Shown here one piece after another: positions 47,338-56,364 of a stretch of 64,000 nt of DNA. Both the position numbers and the translations under genes were made by a program. Numbering within the stretch: the first letter of the stretch is position 1; each line of letters begins with the position of its first letter. The DNA is taken from assembly GCA_963726715.1 (NCBI GenBank), contig CAVSDF010000014.1:77815-141814 (forward strand), in the 5' to 3' direction. The notes under the pieces are model-generated. The model searched no databases, was not told the DNA's origin, and worked only from the letters and a program-made list of their open reading frames with translations. The stretch comes from CAVSDF01 sp963726715. GTDB taxonomy: Bacteria; Bacteroidota; Rhodothermia; Rhodothermales; BA12.

Positions 47338-48441
47338 TCAGCGACAGACGGTGCCGGTGGCGGCGAGGGCGATCTCGCGCGTCTCGGCGCTGTCGACGGC
47401 GGTGTAGTAGTGGAAGCGCTCGCCGCCGATCTCGATGAGGAACGGCTTGTGGGCGTGCTGCGCGTCGAACGCGCCGGGCGCCCCGACGCGCACGACGGGG
47501 TTGCCCGCGAAGACGCGCCAGCCGACGGGAAACTCGGCGGCGGTCGTCCACGCGTAGCCGTCCTGCGCGTGGCGGCGGTCCCAGCTGTAGTAGGCCATGA
47601 GCCAGCGCCCGTCGGGCAGGCGCAGCACGCTCGGGTCGCCCGCGCGGATGTGGCTGTCCCATGCGCCCGGCGTGCCCGACCCGGCGAGCACCGGCGAGCG
47701 CGCGTCGTCGACGGTCCACATGCGCAGGTCGGGCGAGGTGGCGAGGCCGATGCGCTCCTCCTCGACGCCCCCGACGACGCCCGAGGCGTTGAAGAACATC
47801 ACGTAGCCGGTGGCGGTCGGCACGATGGCGCGGTGCCAGATGGCGTCGCGCCGCCACCCGTCGCCCGACGGTTCGATGAGCGGGCGGGGCGTGCGCGTCC
47901 ACGTCCGCAGGTCCGGCGAGATGGCGAGCGCGAGGGTCTTGCGCCCGCCTTCGTAGCCGGCACTCGTGACGCCGATGGCGAAGAGGTGGTAGAGGCCGTC
48001 GCGCAGGACGACCGTGGCCCCGGTCAGCCCGACCTCGTCGGGCGTGCCGGGGAGGCCCGAGCCGCCGAGGAGGGGCGCGGCGACCGTGGCCGGGTCGCGC
48101 GTCCAGCGCACGCCGTCGCCGCTCCACGCGAGGCCGATGGCGGGGGCGGTGACGCCGCGGTAGCCGTCGGCCGCGGTGGCGCCGGGCTTCAGGCCGTAGC
48201 CGGTGTAGACCATCGCATAGCGCCCGCGCGCCCCGTCGAACCAGACGAACGGCGACTCGACCATCCCGGCATCCCACGCCCCCGCCGCGCCGCGTGCGAA
48301 GACGATGCCGCACTTGGCGAGCGGCGCGAGCACCGGCTCGGCCATCGCCACAGGCGCACCCGTGACGACCCGCCGACCGCTGCACCCGGCCCCGAGCAGA
48401 CCCGCGACGACGACGGAGAGCAGAGGCAGGACGACGCGCAT
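47338..48441 (-). CDS. Glycosidase-like five-bladed propeller lipoprotein (GH43/GH32/GH130-like)
   Basis: 367 residues from ATG at 48441; the frame is intact. A lipoprotein-type signal (VVVAGLLGAGCSGRR) suggests anchoring in an outer or inner membrane. The mature part repeats blade-like motifs typical of beta-fructosidase-fold enzymes: MVESPFVWFDGARGRYAMVY, IGLAWSGDGVRWTRDPA, LALAISPDLRTWTRTPRPLI and IRAGDPSVLRLPDGRWLMAY. It probably binds or hydrolyses a glycoside. The three-carboxylate catalytic set cannot be placed with confidence, so binding-only is possible. It converges with uvrA. Confidence 0.7.
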   Translation of the reverse strand: MRVVLPLLSVVVAGLLGAGCSGRRVVTGAPVAMAEPVLAPLAKCGIVFARGAAGAWDAGMVESPFVWFDGARGRYAMVYTGYGLKPGATAADGYRGVTAPAIGLAWSGDGVRWTRDPATVAAPLLGGSGLPGTPDEVGLTGATVVLRDGLYHLFAIGVTSAGYEGGRKTLALAISPDLRTWTRTPRPLIEPSGDGWRRDAIWHRAIVPTATGYVMFFNASGVVGGVEEERIGLATSPDLRMWTVDDARSPVLAGSGTPGAWDSHIRAGDPSVLRLPDGRWLMAYYSWDRRHAQDGYAWTTAAEFPVGWRVFAGNPVVRVGAPGAFDAQHAHKPFLIEIGGERFHYYTAVDSAETREIALAATGTVCR

Positions 48442-48553
48442 GGACGGGAAAAAGAGGGTGCGCCAAGGATACGCAAGCCCGTGCTCCGCCGCCGCCGCGT
48501 TCCCGAACCGCCGCCCGGCGCGTGGCGTAGCGCCCGCTCATCCCCGCACCGCC

Positions 48554-48826
48554 ATGCTCCGCATCCCCATCGACGCCGCCCGCGACCGCCTCGCCGATCT
48601 CGTCGAGCAGGCGCGCCGGGGCGAGGACGTGGTCATCGAGGGCGACGGCGCCAGCGTACGCCTGGTGGTCGAAATCCCACAGGCCCACTCGGGTGGCGAC
48701 GGAGACACTGTGGCGACGAGCGATGCGCCCGAGGCGGGAGTGCCGGTTTTCGGGCGCGGACGCGGGCTGTACGTGATGCGCGACGACTTCGACGACCCGA
48801 TTCCGGGGTTCGAGCCGTATATGTGA
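48554..48826 (+). CDS. Phd/YefM-like antitoxin
   Basis: 90 residues from ATG at 48554. The N-terminus IPIDAARDRLADLVEQARRG, then EDVVIEGDGASVRLVVEI, matches the Phd/YefM DNA-binding fold. The C-terminal ~30 residues (GLYVMRDDFDDPIPGFEPYM) are the usual toxin-binding tail for a VapC partner ('M.DDFDaPlpdfe'). The stop shares one base with the toxin start (TGATG). From 48696 on, the gene lies within the inverted repeat; its partial mirror copy is at 63870-64000. Confidence 0.85.
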   Translation: MLRIPIDAARDRLADLVEQARRGEDVVIEGDGASVRLVVEIPQAHSGGDGDTVATSDAPEAGVPVFGRGRGLYVMRDDFDDPIPGFEPYM

Positions 48827-49213
48827 TGCGCCTGCTCCTCGACACGCACGCCTTCATCTGGTTCGACGCGGGAACGCCCCCGGCTCAGCGCATCGGCGCG
48901 GGCGCTGATCGAGAGTCCAGACGCCGTTCGCTTCGTGAGCGTCGTGTCGTTCTGGGAGATGGCGATCAAGGCAAGCATGGGTCGGCTTGACCTTCGGGCG
49001 CCGGTCGAGGTATTGATGCGCGACGCCCTCGCACCCAATGGCCTCCTGCTGCTCCCCATTACGCCCGCGCACCTCGCGGCGGTGCAGGCGCTGCCGTTCC
49101 ACCACCGCGATCCGTTCGACCGGATGCTCGTCGCGCAGGCCCGCGCCGACGGGCCGACGCTCGTGAGCCGCGACGAGGCCCTGAATCTCTACGACGTACC
49201 GCGCGCGTGGTGA
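48826..49213 (+). CDS. VapC-type PIN-domain toxin, one frameshift
   Basis: About 129 residues from ATG at 48826. The PIN domain reads RLLLDTHAFIWFDAG with the first acidic residue (Asp in LLDTH), VSVVSFWEMAIKASMGRL with the conserved Glu, and FHHRDPFDRMLVAQA and LVSRDEALNLYDV with the last acidic residues. PIN toxins are Mg-dependent RNases. An indel near 48895 puts the first 35 residues out of frame with the rest. The mirror copy at 63483-63870 has the same length and the same break, so this one may be real or a systematic error. Confidence 0.83.
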
Positions 49214-49303
49214 GGAGCCAACGGCGGCGGTCGTCGCGGCCGTGGATGTGCGCGTGAGACAGGATCGCCCGTTCAGGCGATGGGCGGGAATCTGGCGGCG
49301 GTC

Positions 49304-49311
49304 TACACTTG
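49304..49311 (+). promoter_or_regulatory. Candidate promoter of the BNR secreted protein gene
   Basis: TACACTTG fits the TAnnTTTG box with one mismatch and lies 25 bases upstream of the ATG at 49337. It is conserved exactly in the mirror arm. No clear -33 box was found. Confidence 0.4.
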
Positions 49312-49336
49312 CGCACACCGGTTTTCAGCCCCGCCC

Positions 49337-51565
49337 ATGCGCCTCCGTCACGTCCTCGCTGCGCTCGTCGCGGCCCTCGCCCCCCTGCCCTCCGCCCACG
49401 CCCAGTGGATGCCCGCCGGACCGACGAACGCCACACCGTCGGTCTTCGCCCGCAGCGCCAGTGCCGTCTTCGCCGCCGACCTCTCCAACCGCACCATCCA
49501 CCGCTCCACCGACGACGGGCGGACGTGGCAGAACGCCAGCCCGACGATCACCGGAGGCGGCTCGGCGCCCGCGCTCACCGGCCTCGCTGCCCACGCGGGC
49601 GCCGTCGGGGCACTGGTGAGCGCGTCGAACGGAACGGGCACCGCCTTCTACCGCGCCGCGCCCGACGGCACCGGATGGGCGCGCATCGCCGCGCTGCCGA
49701 CGACGCAGGCCGGCTACGACGGCCTCCTCGCCACGCGCAGCGGCGCCTTCGCCGCCGTGGCCTCCGAGCCGTCCACCTACCGGCGCCGCCTGATGGTCTC
49801 CACCAACGGCGGGGCCACGTGGGCGCTGCGCGACTCGGTGCTCTCCGGCACCGGCGGCGTCCTCCCCGTCGGCGACACGCTCGCGCGCATCTACAGCCGC
49901 ACGCGGCGCCCGCCCTTTCAGGCCGCCTACCAGGAGATCGGCCTCGCCTTCTCGACCGACCTCGGCGTCTCGTGGACCGAGCGGCCTCTCCCCTCAAGCT
50001 TCGAGCCGCTCCGGCAGCGGGTCTCGGAGTCGACGGGCTCGAACGCCATCGCCTACGCGGGGGGCACCCTCTACCTGCACGGCTACGCGTCGACCGACTT
50101 CGGGCAGACATGGACGCTGCGCCCGGCCTTCAACGCCGACCTCTACGGCTTGGTCGCGCAGGGCGCCCGCGTACTCGCCGTCGCGCGGGCGACGAGCGAG
50201 ACCACCGCGCTCTACCTCGACCCCGACGGCCCCGGCGCCGCGCCGTGGCAGAACGTGAGCGATCCGGCCCAGATCGACGGCCCGCTGCCGAGGTCGTTCT
50301 TCTCGACCGGCACCGCCTTTCTCGTCGGGATGGAGCGGGCGGGCGTGCTGCGCTCCGAAGGCGGCGCCGCGTGGGCGCCCGCCGGGCGCTTCGCCGCCCA
50401 CCACAACGCCGACCTCGCCGCCCTCACGCGGCACCGCGGCGCGCTCGTCGGGGCGTGGGTCAACATCGAGCGCATCGTCCGCTCGGCCGATCGGGGCGCG
50501 ACGTGGAGTACCGCCCACCGGCGCCTGCCCAGCCTCGACGACGCGGCGGGCTTCGTCTCGCTCGACTCCGTGCTCCTCGCCGCAGGGCTCGAAGGCATCT
50601 ACCGCAGCACCGACGCCGACGCGCGCGAGTGGACGCTCATCTCCACAGGCCTGCGAAACGTCGACGGCTTCGTCCGCGTCGGCAATCGGCTCTACGCCGG
50701 CGCGACCGGCGGCCTCTACCAGCGTCCGGCCAGCGGCACGACGTGGACGCAGGTGCTCGACCACAACCTCAACCAGTTCGACGCGGGCGTCTCCGGCAGC
50801 CGCCTCATCGTCAACGGCGGCAACGGCTCGCAGCGCAGCCTGCGCATCTCGGTCGACGGTGGGCAGACGTGGACCGCGTCGATCCCGTTGCGCCCGGCGC
50901 TTCAGGTGGCCGCCACGAGCCGCGCGTTCGTCGCCGCCTTCACCAACTTCGGGGCCTTCGGCGGCGGCACGTTCCAGCGCAGCCTCGACGACGGCGCCAC
51001 GTGGCACAACCTCAAGCCCGCCCTCGGCGACAGCCTCGCCCCGACGCTCCTCGACAACCGCGGCGACACGCTCCTCGCCATCGGATCGACGTACCTCGCC
51101 GCCTCGCTCGACCACGGCACCACGTGGCGCCGCGTGCCGCACACCGGTCTGGGCTTCAGCTTCGGCCCCGGCTCGGAGACGAGTGCCCCGGTCGCGCTCA
51201 CGCGGATGGACGACACGCTCTATGTCGCCTTCCAGGGCAACGGGGTGTGGAAGCGCAGCCTCGCCGACCTCGGCTTCGTCACCGGCGCGCCCGCGGCGGC
51301 GCGAGCCGCGACGACAGGCCTTTCGGTGGCCCCCAACCCTGCCCGCGGCGCGACGACCGTCTCGTTCCGCCTCGCCGCTCCCGGCCCGGCGACCGTCGCC
51401 GTCGTCGACGCGCTCGGGCGCACCGTCGCCCTCCTGCACGACGGGCCGCTCGGAGCGGGCACGCACCGCTTCGTCTGGGGCGGCGACGCGCCCCCCGGCC
51501 TCTACGTCCTCCGCGTCGCCACCGCCGACGGGACGCAGACGCAGCCTCTCGTGCGCCTGCGCTGA
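49337..51565 (+). CDS. Secreted BNR/sortilin-like beta-propeller protein with T9SS sorting domain
   Basis: 742 residues from ATG at 49337; the frame is intact in this arm. A signal peptide (RLRHVLAALVAALAPLPSAH, cut after HAQ) is followed by repeated BNR/Asp-box blades: IHRSTDDGRTW, MVSTNGGATW, STDLGVSW, SADRGATW, SVDGGQTW, SLDDGATW and SLDHGTTW. These form a propeller like those of sortilin and xyloglucanases. The last ~80 residues are a Por-type sorting domain (SVAPNPARGATTVSFRLAAP, VAVVDALGRTVALL, GLYVLRVATADGTQ). It is a cell-surface or released glycan-binding candidate with no catalytic motif recognised. The second copy is at 61136-63358. Confidence 0.85.
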   Translation: MRLRHVLAALVAALAPLPSAHAQWMPAGPTNATPSVFARSASAVFAADLSNRTIHRSTDDGRTWQNASPTITGGGSAPALTGLAAHAGAVGALVSASNGTGTAFYRAAPDGTGWARIAALPTTQAGYDGLLATRSGAFAAVASEPSTYRRRLMVSTNGGATWALRDSVLSGTGGVLPVGDTLARIYSRTRRPPFQAAYQEIGLAFSTDLGVSWTERPLPSSFEPLRQRVSESTGSNAIAYAGGTLYLHGYASTDFGQTWTLRPAFNADLYGLVAQGARVLAVARATSETTALYLDPDGPGAAPWQNVSDPAQIDGPLPRSFFSTGTAFLVGMERAGVLRSEGGAAWAPAGRFAAHHNADLAALTRHRGALVGAWVNIERIVRSADRGATWSTAHRRLPSLDDAAGFVSLDSVLLAAGLEGIYRSTDADAREWTLISTGLRNVDGFVRVGNRLYAGATGGLYQRPASGTTWTQVLDHNLNQFDAGVSGSRLIVNGGNGSQRSLRISVDGGQTWTASIPLRPALQVAATSRAFVAAFTNFGAFGGGTFQRSLDDGATWHNLKPALGDSLAPTLLDNRGDTLLAIGSTYLAASLDHGTTWRRVPHTGLGFSFGPGSETSAPVALTRMDDTLYVAFQGNGVWKRSLADLGFVTGAPAAARAATTGLSVAPNPARGATTVSFRLAAPGPATVAVVDALGRTVALLHDGPLGAGTHRFVWGGDAPPGLYVLRVATADGTQTQPLVRLR

Positions 51566-51651
51566 CGAGTGCCCGCCCGGACGCGCGGCAGCGCATGGGT
51601 GGACATCCAGACCGATCGGACCGATCTTGACGGCCGTTTCGATCCGTCCCG

Positions 51652-54600
51652 GTGGCCGTGCGCTCCGTTCTCCTCCTGCTCGCCCTCTGCGGCATCGCCA
51701 CCCCGGCGCGGGCGCAGGCGGTGCTGCTCGACGCGGTCACGCGGGCGCAGGGAAGCCCGTCGGACTACGTCGCCGACGCGATTCAGACGCGCGACGGCTT
51801 CTTCTGGCTCGCCACCGACGCGGGCGTGGCGCGCTACGACGGGCGCGACTTCGTCGTCTGGTCCGCCGCCGACGGCCTCCCGCACGACTACGCCAACGTC
51901 CTGCTCGAACTGCCCTCCGGGGCGGTCGCGGTCGGCACCTACGGCGGCGCGGCGATCGTCGAGGAGGGGCGCGTGCGCCGGATGCCGGGCACGCGCCAGA
52001 GCGTCGGCGGGCTCGGGCAGGACCGCTTCGGGCGCCTCTACATCGTCTCTTCGACCGGCGTCGAGGTGTGCGACGACGCCGCCGACGCGGCCCGGGTGCG
52101 CTGCCGGACGCTCGTGGTGGACCAGACGTTCGGGGTGGGCGGCGCCGTGGAGACGTCCGGCGGTGTCCTCCGCGTCGTGCTCGCGGGCGGGCGCGTCGCC
52201 GTGCTGCGGCCCTCGGCGCAGGGCGTCGCCGTGACGCAGGAGCGCGTCGCGATGCCGGACGGCATGGACGCGGCGGCGACCGGAGCGCGGAGGCATGTCT
52301 GCCTTCGGGGCGGCGGGCGTCCGGCTCTTCGACGGCGTCAACAGTTCGACGCTCGCCCTCGGTCCCGACGGGCGCGCGTGGACGATCCCCGGACGGCTGC
52401 AGGCGGTGCTGCGGCGCGGCACGGAGACGGTCGTCGGGACGAACACGGGCGAGATCTGGCGCGTCGATCCGTCGCGTGGCGCCGCGCGCATCGCGGGCGC
52501 CGCCGACACCGGCGGCTACCCCGTCGACGCCCTCGTCGGCGACTACGAGGGCGGCCTCTGGGCCGGGTTCTTCGGCGGCGGGCTGCGGCGCGTCGAGGCG
52601 GGCGGGCTCGTGCTCCACCGGCGGCGCGACCCGGCGCTCGCACGCGCCACGCTCCGCCTCTCGCGCGACCCCGACGGCACGCTCTGGCTCACCACGCGCG
52701 AAGGGCTGGTCCGGCGCGGCCCGCGCGGCGAGGTGGAGACGGTCGCGCGCACCGGCCTTGGCCTCACCACGGGCGCACCGGGAGGCGGGCGCTACGCATC
52801 GACCGGCACCTCGGTCGTCCTCTCCGGCGCGGGCGGCGCCGCGGCGATGGTGCTGAGCGACGGCAACTGGATCTCGTCTCTCCTCGTCGGCGCGGGCGAT
52901 ACGCTGTGGGTGGGGACGTACGGCAGCGGCGTGCGGCGCGTCGTCGGCGCGCGGGAGGTGGCAGCGGCGGCAGGCGCGCCGGAGATCGTCGAGGCATTCG
53001 CGCCGGGCGCGGGCGGCGCCGTCTGGGCGCTCACGCGAAGCGAAGGCGCCGCCCGCTACCGTGCCGGGAGGTGGACGGCGGTGCGCGAGGGCCTGCCCTC
53101 GGGCGCCGTCTTCAGCCTCCTCGACGAGACGGATGGGCCGAACGGTGCGAATGGCGCGCTCTGGCTCGGCACCGACCGCGGCCTCGTGCGGCGGCGCGGG
53201 TCGGCGCAGACGGTCTTCGACGACGGCGGGCGCCTGCGCGGGCAGCGCATCCACGCCCTTTTCCGCACGCACGCCGACACGCTCTGGGTCGTCGCCGACC
53301 GCCAGATCCACGCCCTCGTCGGCGAGCGGCTCGTGGCGTTCGGGCGGCTCCGACTTCGCGCGCACGAGGGCGTGGCGATCCACGCCGCCGTCGGCGTGCC
53401 CGGCGAGCGGCGCGTCTTCCTCGGCACCTCCGAGGGCCTCGTCGAGATCGACCTCGCCGCCCATGGCGGCCCGCTCCCGCCGCCGCGCATCGCCTTTCTC
53501 GGACGTGAGGAGCTCGGACGCGAAGGCGACGACGCCCGCGCGGCACCACCAGACACGATCCGCCTCGCGCCGGGCGCGCGGCGTGTGACGCTTGCCTTCG
53601 CCCCGCTCACCTTCGGCAGCGACGTGGCCGCGCGCGTCCAGTACCAGATGGCCGACGGACCGTGGTCGGGGCCGACGCCCGAGCGAGGCCTCGCCCTCGC
53701 GGGCCTCGCCGACGGGTGGCACCGCCTGCGCGTGCGCGCCGTCAACGCCAGGGGCGCGCGTCGGACGTGCCCGTCGAGGTGGCCCTTTACGTGCCGCCGC
53801 CGTGGTGGCGCACGTGGCCCGCGCGGGCGGCGGCGCTCGTGCTCCTCATCGGCGGCGTCGGCGCGGGTGCGCGGCGCGTGGCGACGAGGAGGCCGGGGCG
53901 CGAGCCTCGCGGCGGGCTCCGAGACCGAGACGGCGCGTAGAGCGCGAGCGCGCCACATCTACGGCGCAACCTCCACGACCACGTCGGCGCCCAGCCGCCG
54001 CGCGTCCTCGCCGGCCTCGACTCCTCGGCGACAAGCGCCCGGCGCCAGCGGTTGCCCCCGTCGACGCCTCCGCGGCGGGTCGCGCGTACGATCGGCGCCG
54101 CTTCCCGCCTGACGCTCTTCACCCTCCAGCACCCGCCCGACACGTTCGACAACCTCGGGCGCCTGCTCGACCGTTACGTCCGCGATCAGGCACGCTTCCA
54201 CGCGACGCCCGCCCTTCGCTGCGCCGTCGAGGGCGCGAGCACGGCGCCGCTCGACGCCTTCGAGGCCCTTCACCTGTTCCGGATCGCCCAGGAGGGCCTG
54301 CAAAACGCCCTCCGCCACGCGTGCGCCACGACGGTGCGGGTGCGCCTCGCGCGCGAGTCCTCCGGAACGGTCGTCCTCACCATCGCCGACGACGGCGCCT
54401 TTCGCGCGCCCGACGGCACCGGCCACGGCCTCGCCACGATGCAGTCGAGGGCCGACGAGATCGGCGCCGCCCTCACACTCGAGGCACGCCCGGCGGGACG
54501 CACGTCGAGGTGCGGTGGCCTGCCGACGACAGACCCGGTGTGCGCGGCAGGATCGCCCGAACAGGCGAAGCGCCGCCCGCGCCGACGGCCCGTAGCGTGA
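51652..54600 (+). CDS. Two-component sensor histidine kinase with periplasmic propeller (left arm copy), frameshifted
   Basis: About 980 residues from GTG at 51652. A signal peptide (LLLLALCGIATPARA) is followed by a sensor made of Reg_prop-type blades (AIQTRDGFFWLATDAGVARY, DYEGGLWAGFFGGGLRRVE, LSRDPDGTLWLTTREGLVRR), a Y_Y_Y-like domain, one TM and a HisKA_3/HATPase_c kinase (IAQEGLQNALRHACAT, VLTIADDGAFRAPDGTGHG). The phosphoacceptor region LHDHVGAQ is damaged here: 53880-54100 carries many differences from the mirror copy, which reads RISRDLHDHVGAQLTGVLAG. Indels also lie near 52285. The partner regulator is the next gene. It probably senses a periplasmic ligand, perhaps a polysaccharide. 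Confidence 0.85.
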
Positions 54601-54705
54601 GCGGTGACGACGGCGCCGGTGCGGCGTTCGAACGCCCCTTCCTCCCCCGCCCGACCGGTCCGCGCGACGCTCGGCCACGTCCACCGCCGCGCCGCGGCCC
54701 CGCCC

Positions 54706-55381
54706 CGATGCTGCGCGTCGCCATTGCCGAAGACCACGCGCCGACGCGCGAGCGCCTCGCCCTCTTCCTCGACCGCAGCCTCCGCGCCCGCGTCGTCCTC
54801 ACCGCCGCCGACGGCGAGGCCCTCCTGCGCGGCATCGCCGCCCTCGCCCCGACGGAGCGACCGGAGGTCGTGGTGACGGATGTCGAGATGGGGGGCCTCG
54901 ACGGCATCGCCACGACGGCGCGGCTGCGGGCCGAGTGGCCGGGCATCGAGGTCGTCGTGTTCACCGTCTTCGAGGACGACGAGCGCCTGTTCGCGGCCAT
55001 CCAGGCGGGCGCGGCAGGCTATCTGCTCAAAGACCACCCCCTCGCCGACGTGCTCGACGCGCTCGGAGAGGTCGTCGCGGGCGGCGCGCCGATCTCGCCG
55101 CCGCTCGCCCGGCGCCTGCTCGCGCACGTCCGCACCGGACGCCCGGGCGCCGCCCACCTCCCGCCGCCCCCCGGCGACGCCTCGCGGTTCAGCCTCACCG
55201 ACCGCGAGATCGAGGTGCGACGGCGGTCGTCGAGGGGCTGACGAACGCCGAGATCGGGCACCGCCTCTTCATTTCGCCCGCGACCGTCAAGACGCACGTG
55301 CGCCACATCTACGAAAAACTCCACGTCTCCTCGCGCGCCGAAGTCACGCGCCGCGCCCTGCGCGAAGGCCTCGTGCGCTGA
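54706..55381 (+). CDS. NarL/LuxR-family response regulator (left arm copy), one frameshift
   Basis: About 225 residues from ATG at 54706. The receiver shows VAIAEDHAPTRERLALFLDR, the phosphoacceptor region VVVTDVEMGGLDGIATTARL and GAAGYLLKDHPLADVLDAL. The HTH domain shows FSLTDREIEV and LTNAEIGHRLFISPATVKTH. One indel near 55215 breaks the linker here but not in the mirror copy (57326-58000). It is cotranscribed with the sensor kinase 105 bases upstream. Confidence 0.9.
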
Positions 55382-55424
55382 CGCGGATGCGGGCTGCGGA
55401 CCGGGCGCGCGGGCGGTACCGGCG

Positions 55425-55432
55425 TAGCTTCG
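55425..55432 (+). promoter_or_regulatory. Candidate promoter of nadR
   Basis: TAGCTTCG lies 32 bases before the GTG at 55465. The same octamer on the minus strand (7811-7804) precedes pyrG. It resembles the Rhodothermota TAnnTTnG pattern, but no -33 element is clear. Confidence 0.35.
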
Positions 55433-55464
55433 GCGCTCTGCCACGCCCTCTTTTCGCCCCGCCC

Positions 55465-56338
55465 GTGCCCGACTCGACAGCGCCTGCATCGCCGCTCGCA
55501 CTCGCCGAACCGCCGCGCCGCTTCCGGCACGGCCTCGTCGTCGGCAAGTTCGCGCCCCTCCACCGCGGGCACGCGCACGTCATCGAAACGGCGCTCGCGG
55601 CGTGCGAGCGCGTGAGCGTGTGGACCTACGCCAATCCGGAGTTTCCCTCGATGCCCGCCGACGTGCGCCGCCAGTGGCTCCGCACGCTCTTCCCACCGCC
55701 AACGTCCTGCCCCCGCCCCCGATCCGCCGCCCGACGCGGCTCCGGACGCCACGCACCAGGCCTACGCCGCGGCGACGCTCGCCGCATGGTCGGTCGATGT
55801 GGACGCTGTCTTCTCGTCGGAGGCGTACGGCGACGGCCTCGCCGCGGCCCTCGGCGCCGTGCACGTCTGCGTCGATCCGGACCGCACGCATCACCCGGTC
55901 TCCGGCACCGCGATCCGCGCCGACGTCCACGCGCACCGCGAGGCCCTCGACCCGCGCGTCTACGCCCACTCCGTCCGGCGCGTCGTGCTGATGGGCGCCG
56001 AATCGACGGCAAGACGACGCTCGCGGCGGCGCTTTCGGCGCACTACGAGACGGCGTGGGTCGAAGAGTAGGGCGCTTCGTCTTCGAGCGCGAGGACCGGA
56101 CGCTCACCCCGATGCACCACCTCGAAATCGCCCACGGCCACATCGCCCTCGAAGACACCGCCGTCCGCGAGGGACGCGTGCGCCGCGTGCTCGTCTCCGA
56201 CACCGGCGCGCTGACGACGCTGCACTGGAGCTACCTGCTCACGCGCACCGCCGAGCCTGCCCTCGCCGCCCTCGCCGACGGACACGCCGACCGGTACGCC
56301 CTCACCCTCGTCTGCGGCGACGACGGGCGGTTCGCGCA
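55465..56338 (+). CDS. nadR: NadR-type NMN adenylyltransferase / nicotinamide riboside kinase, truncated at the palindrome loop (left arm copy), frameshifted
   Basis: Bifunctional NAD salvage enzyme. GTG at 55465 leads to RHGLVVGKFAPLHRGHAHVI, the HxGH adenylyltransferase motif, then SVWTYANPEFPSMPADVRRQ. The C-terminal kinase domain begins VLMGAEST and continues LEIAHGHIALEDTAVREG and YALTLVCGDDGRFA. Several indels lie near 55700, 56005 and 56060. The sequence ends at the loop of the inverted repeat, so the last part of the kinase domain is missing. The mirror copy reads five more residues of real sequence. A full gene must lie elsewhere or beyond the artefact. Confidence 0.85.
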
Positions 56339-56364
56339 CATCGGTGCTCGACCGCCATCCGTCC
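56339..56364. other. Loop at the centre of the giant inverted repeat
   Basis: The 26 bases between the arms, CATCGGTGCTCGACCGCC then ATCCGTCC, are single-copy. Read on the minus strand they continue the right-arm nadR frame (QDGWRSST), so they look like true genome sequence, read once, at the point where the sequence turns back on itself. Confidence 0.85.

Larger units (their letters stand above)
48696..56338. repeat. Left arm of a giant inverted repeat
   Basis: 7643 bases from 48696 are repeated as the reverse complement from 56365 to the end of the window (7636 bases). The arm holds the antitoxin end, PIN toxin, BNR protein, sensor kinase, response regulator and most of nadR. Arms differ by indels and substitutions of a few bases per hundred in places, for example CGCGGCCGTGG (49236) versus CGCAGCAAGTGG in the mirror. 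The outer edge continues beyond base 64000. Confidence 0.95.
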
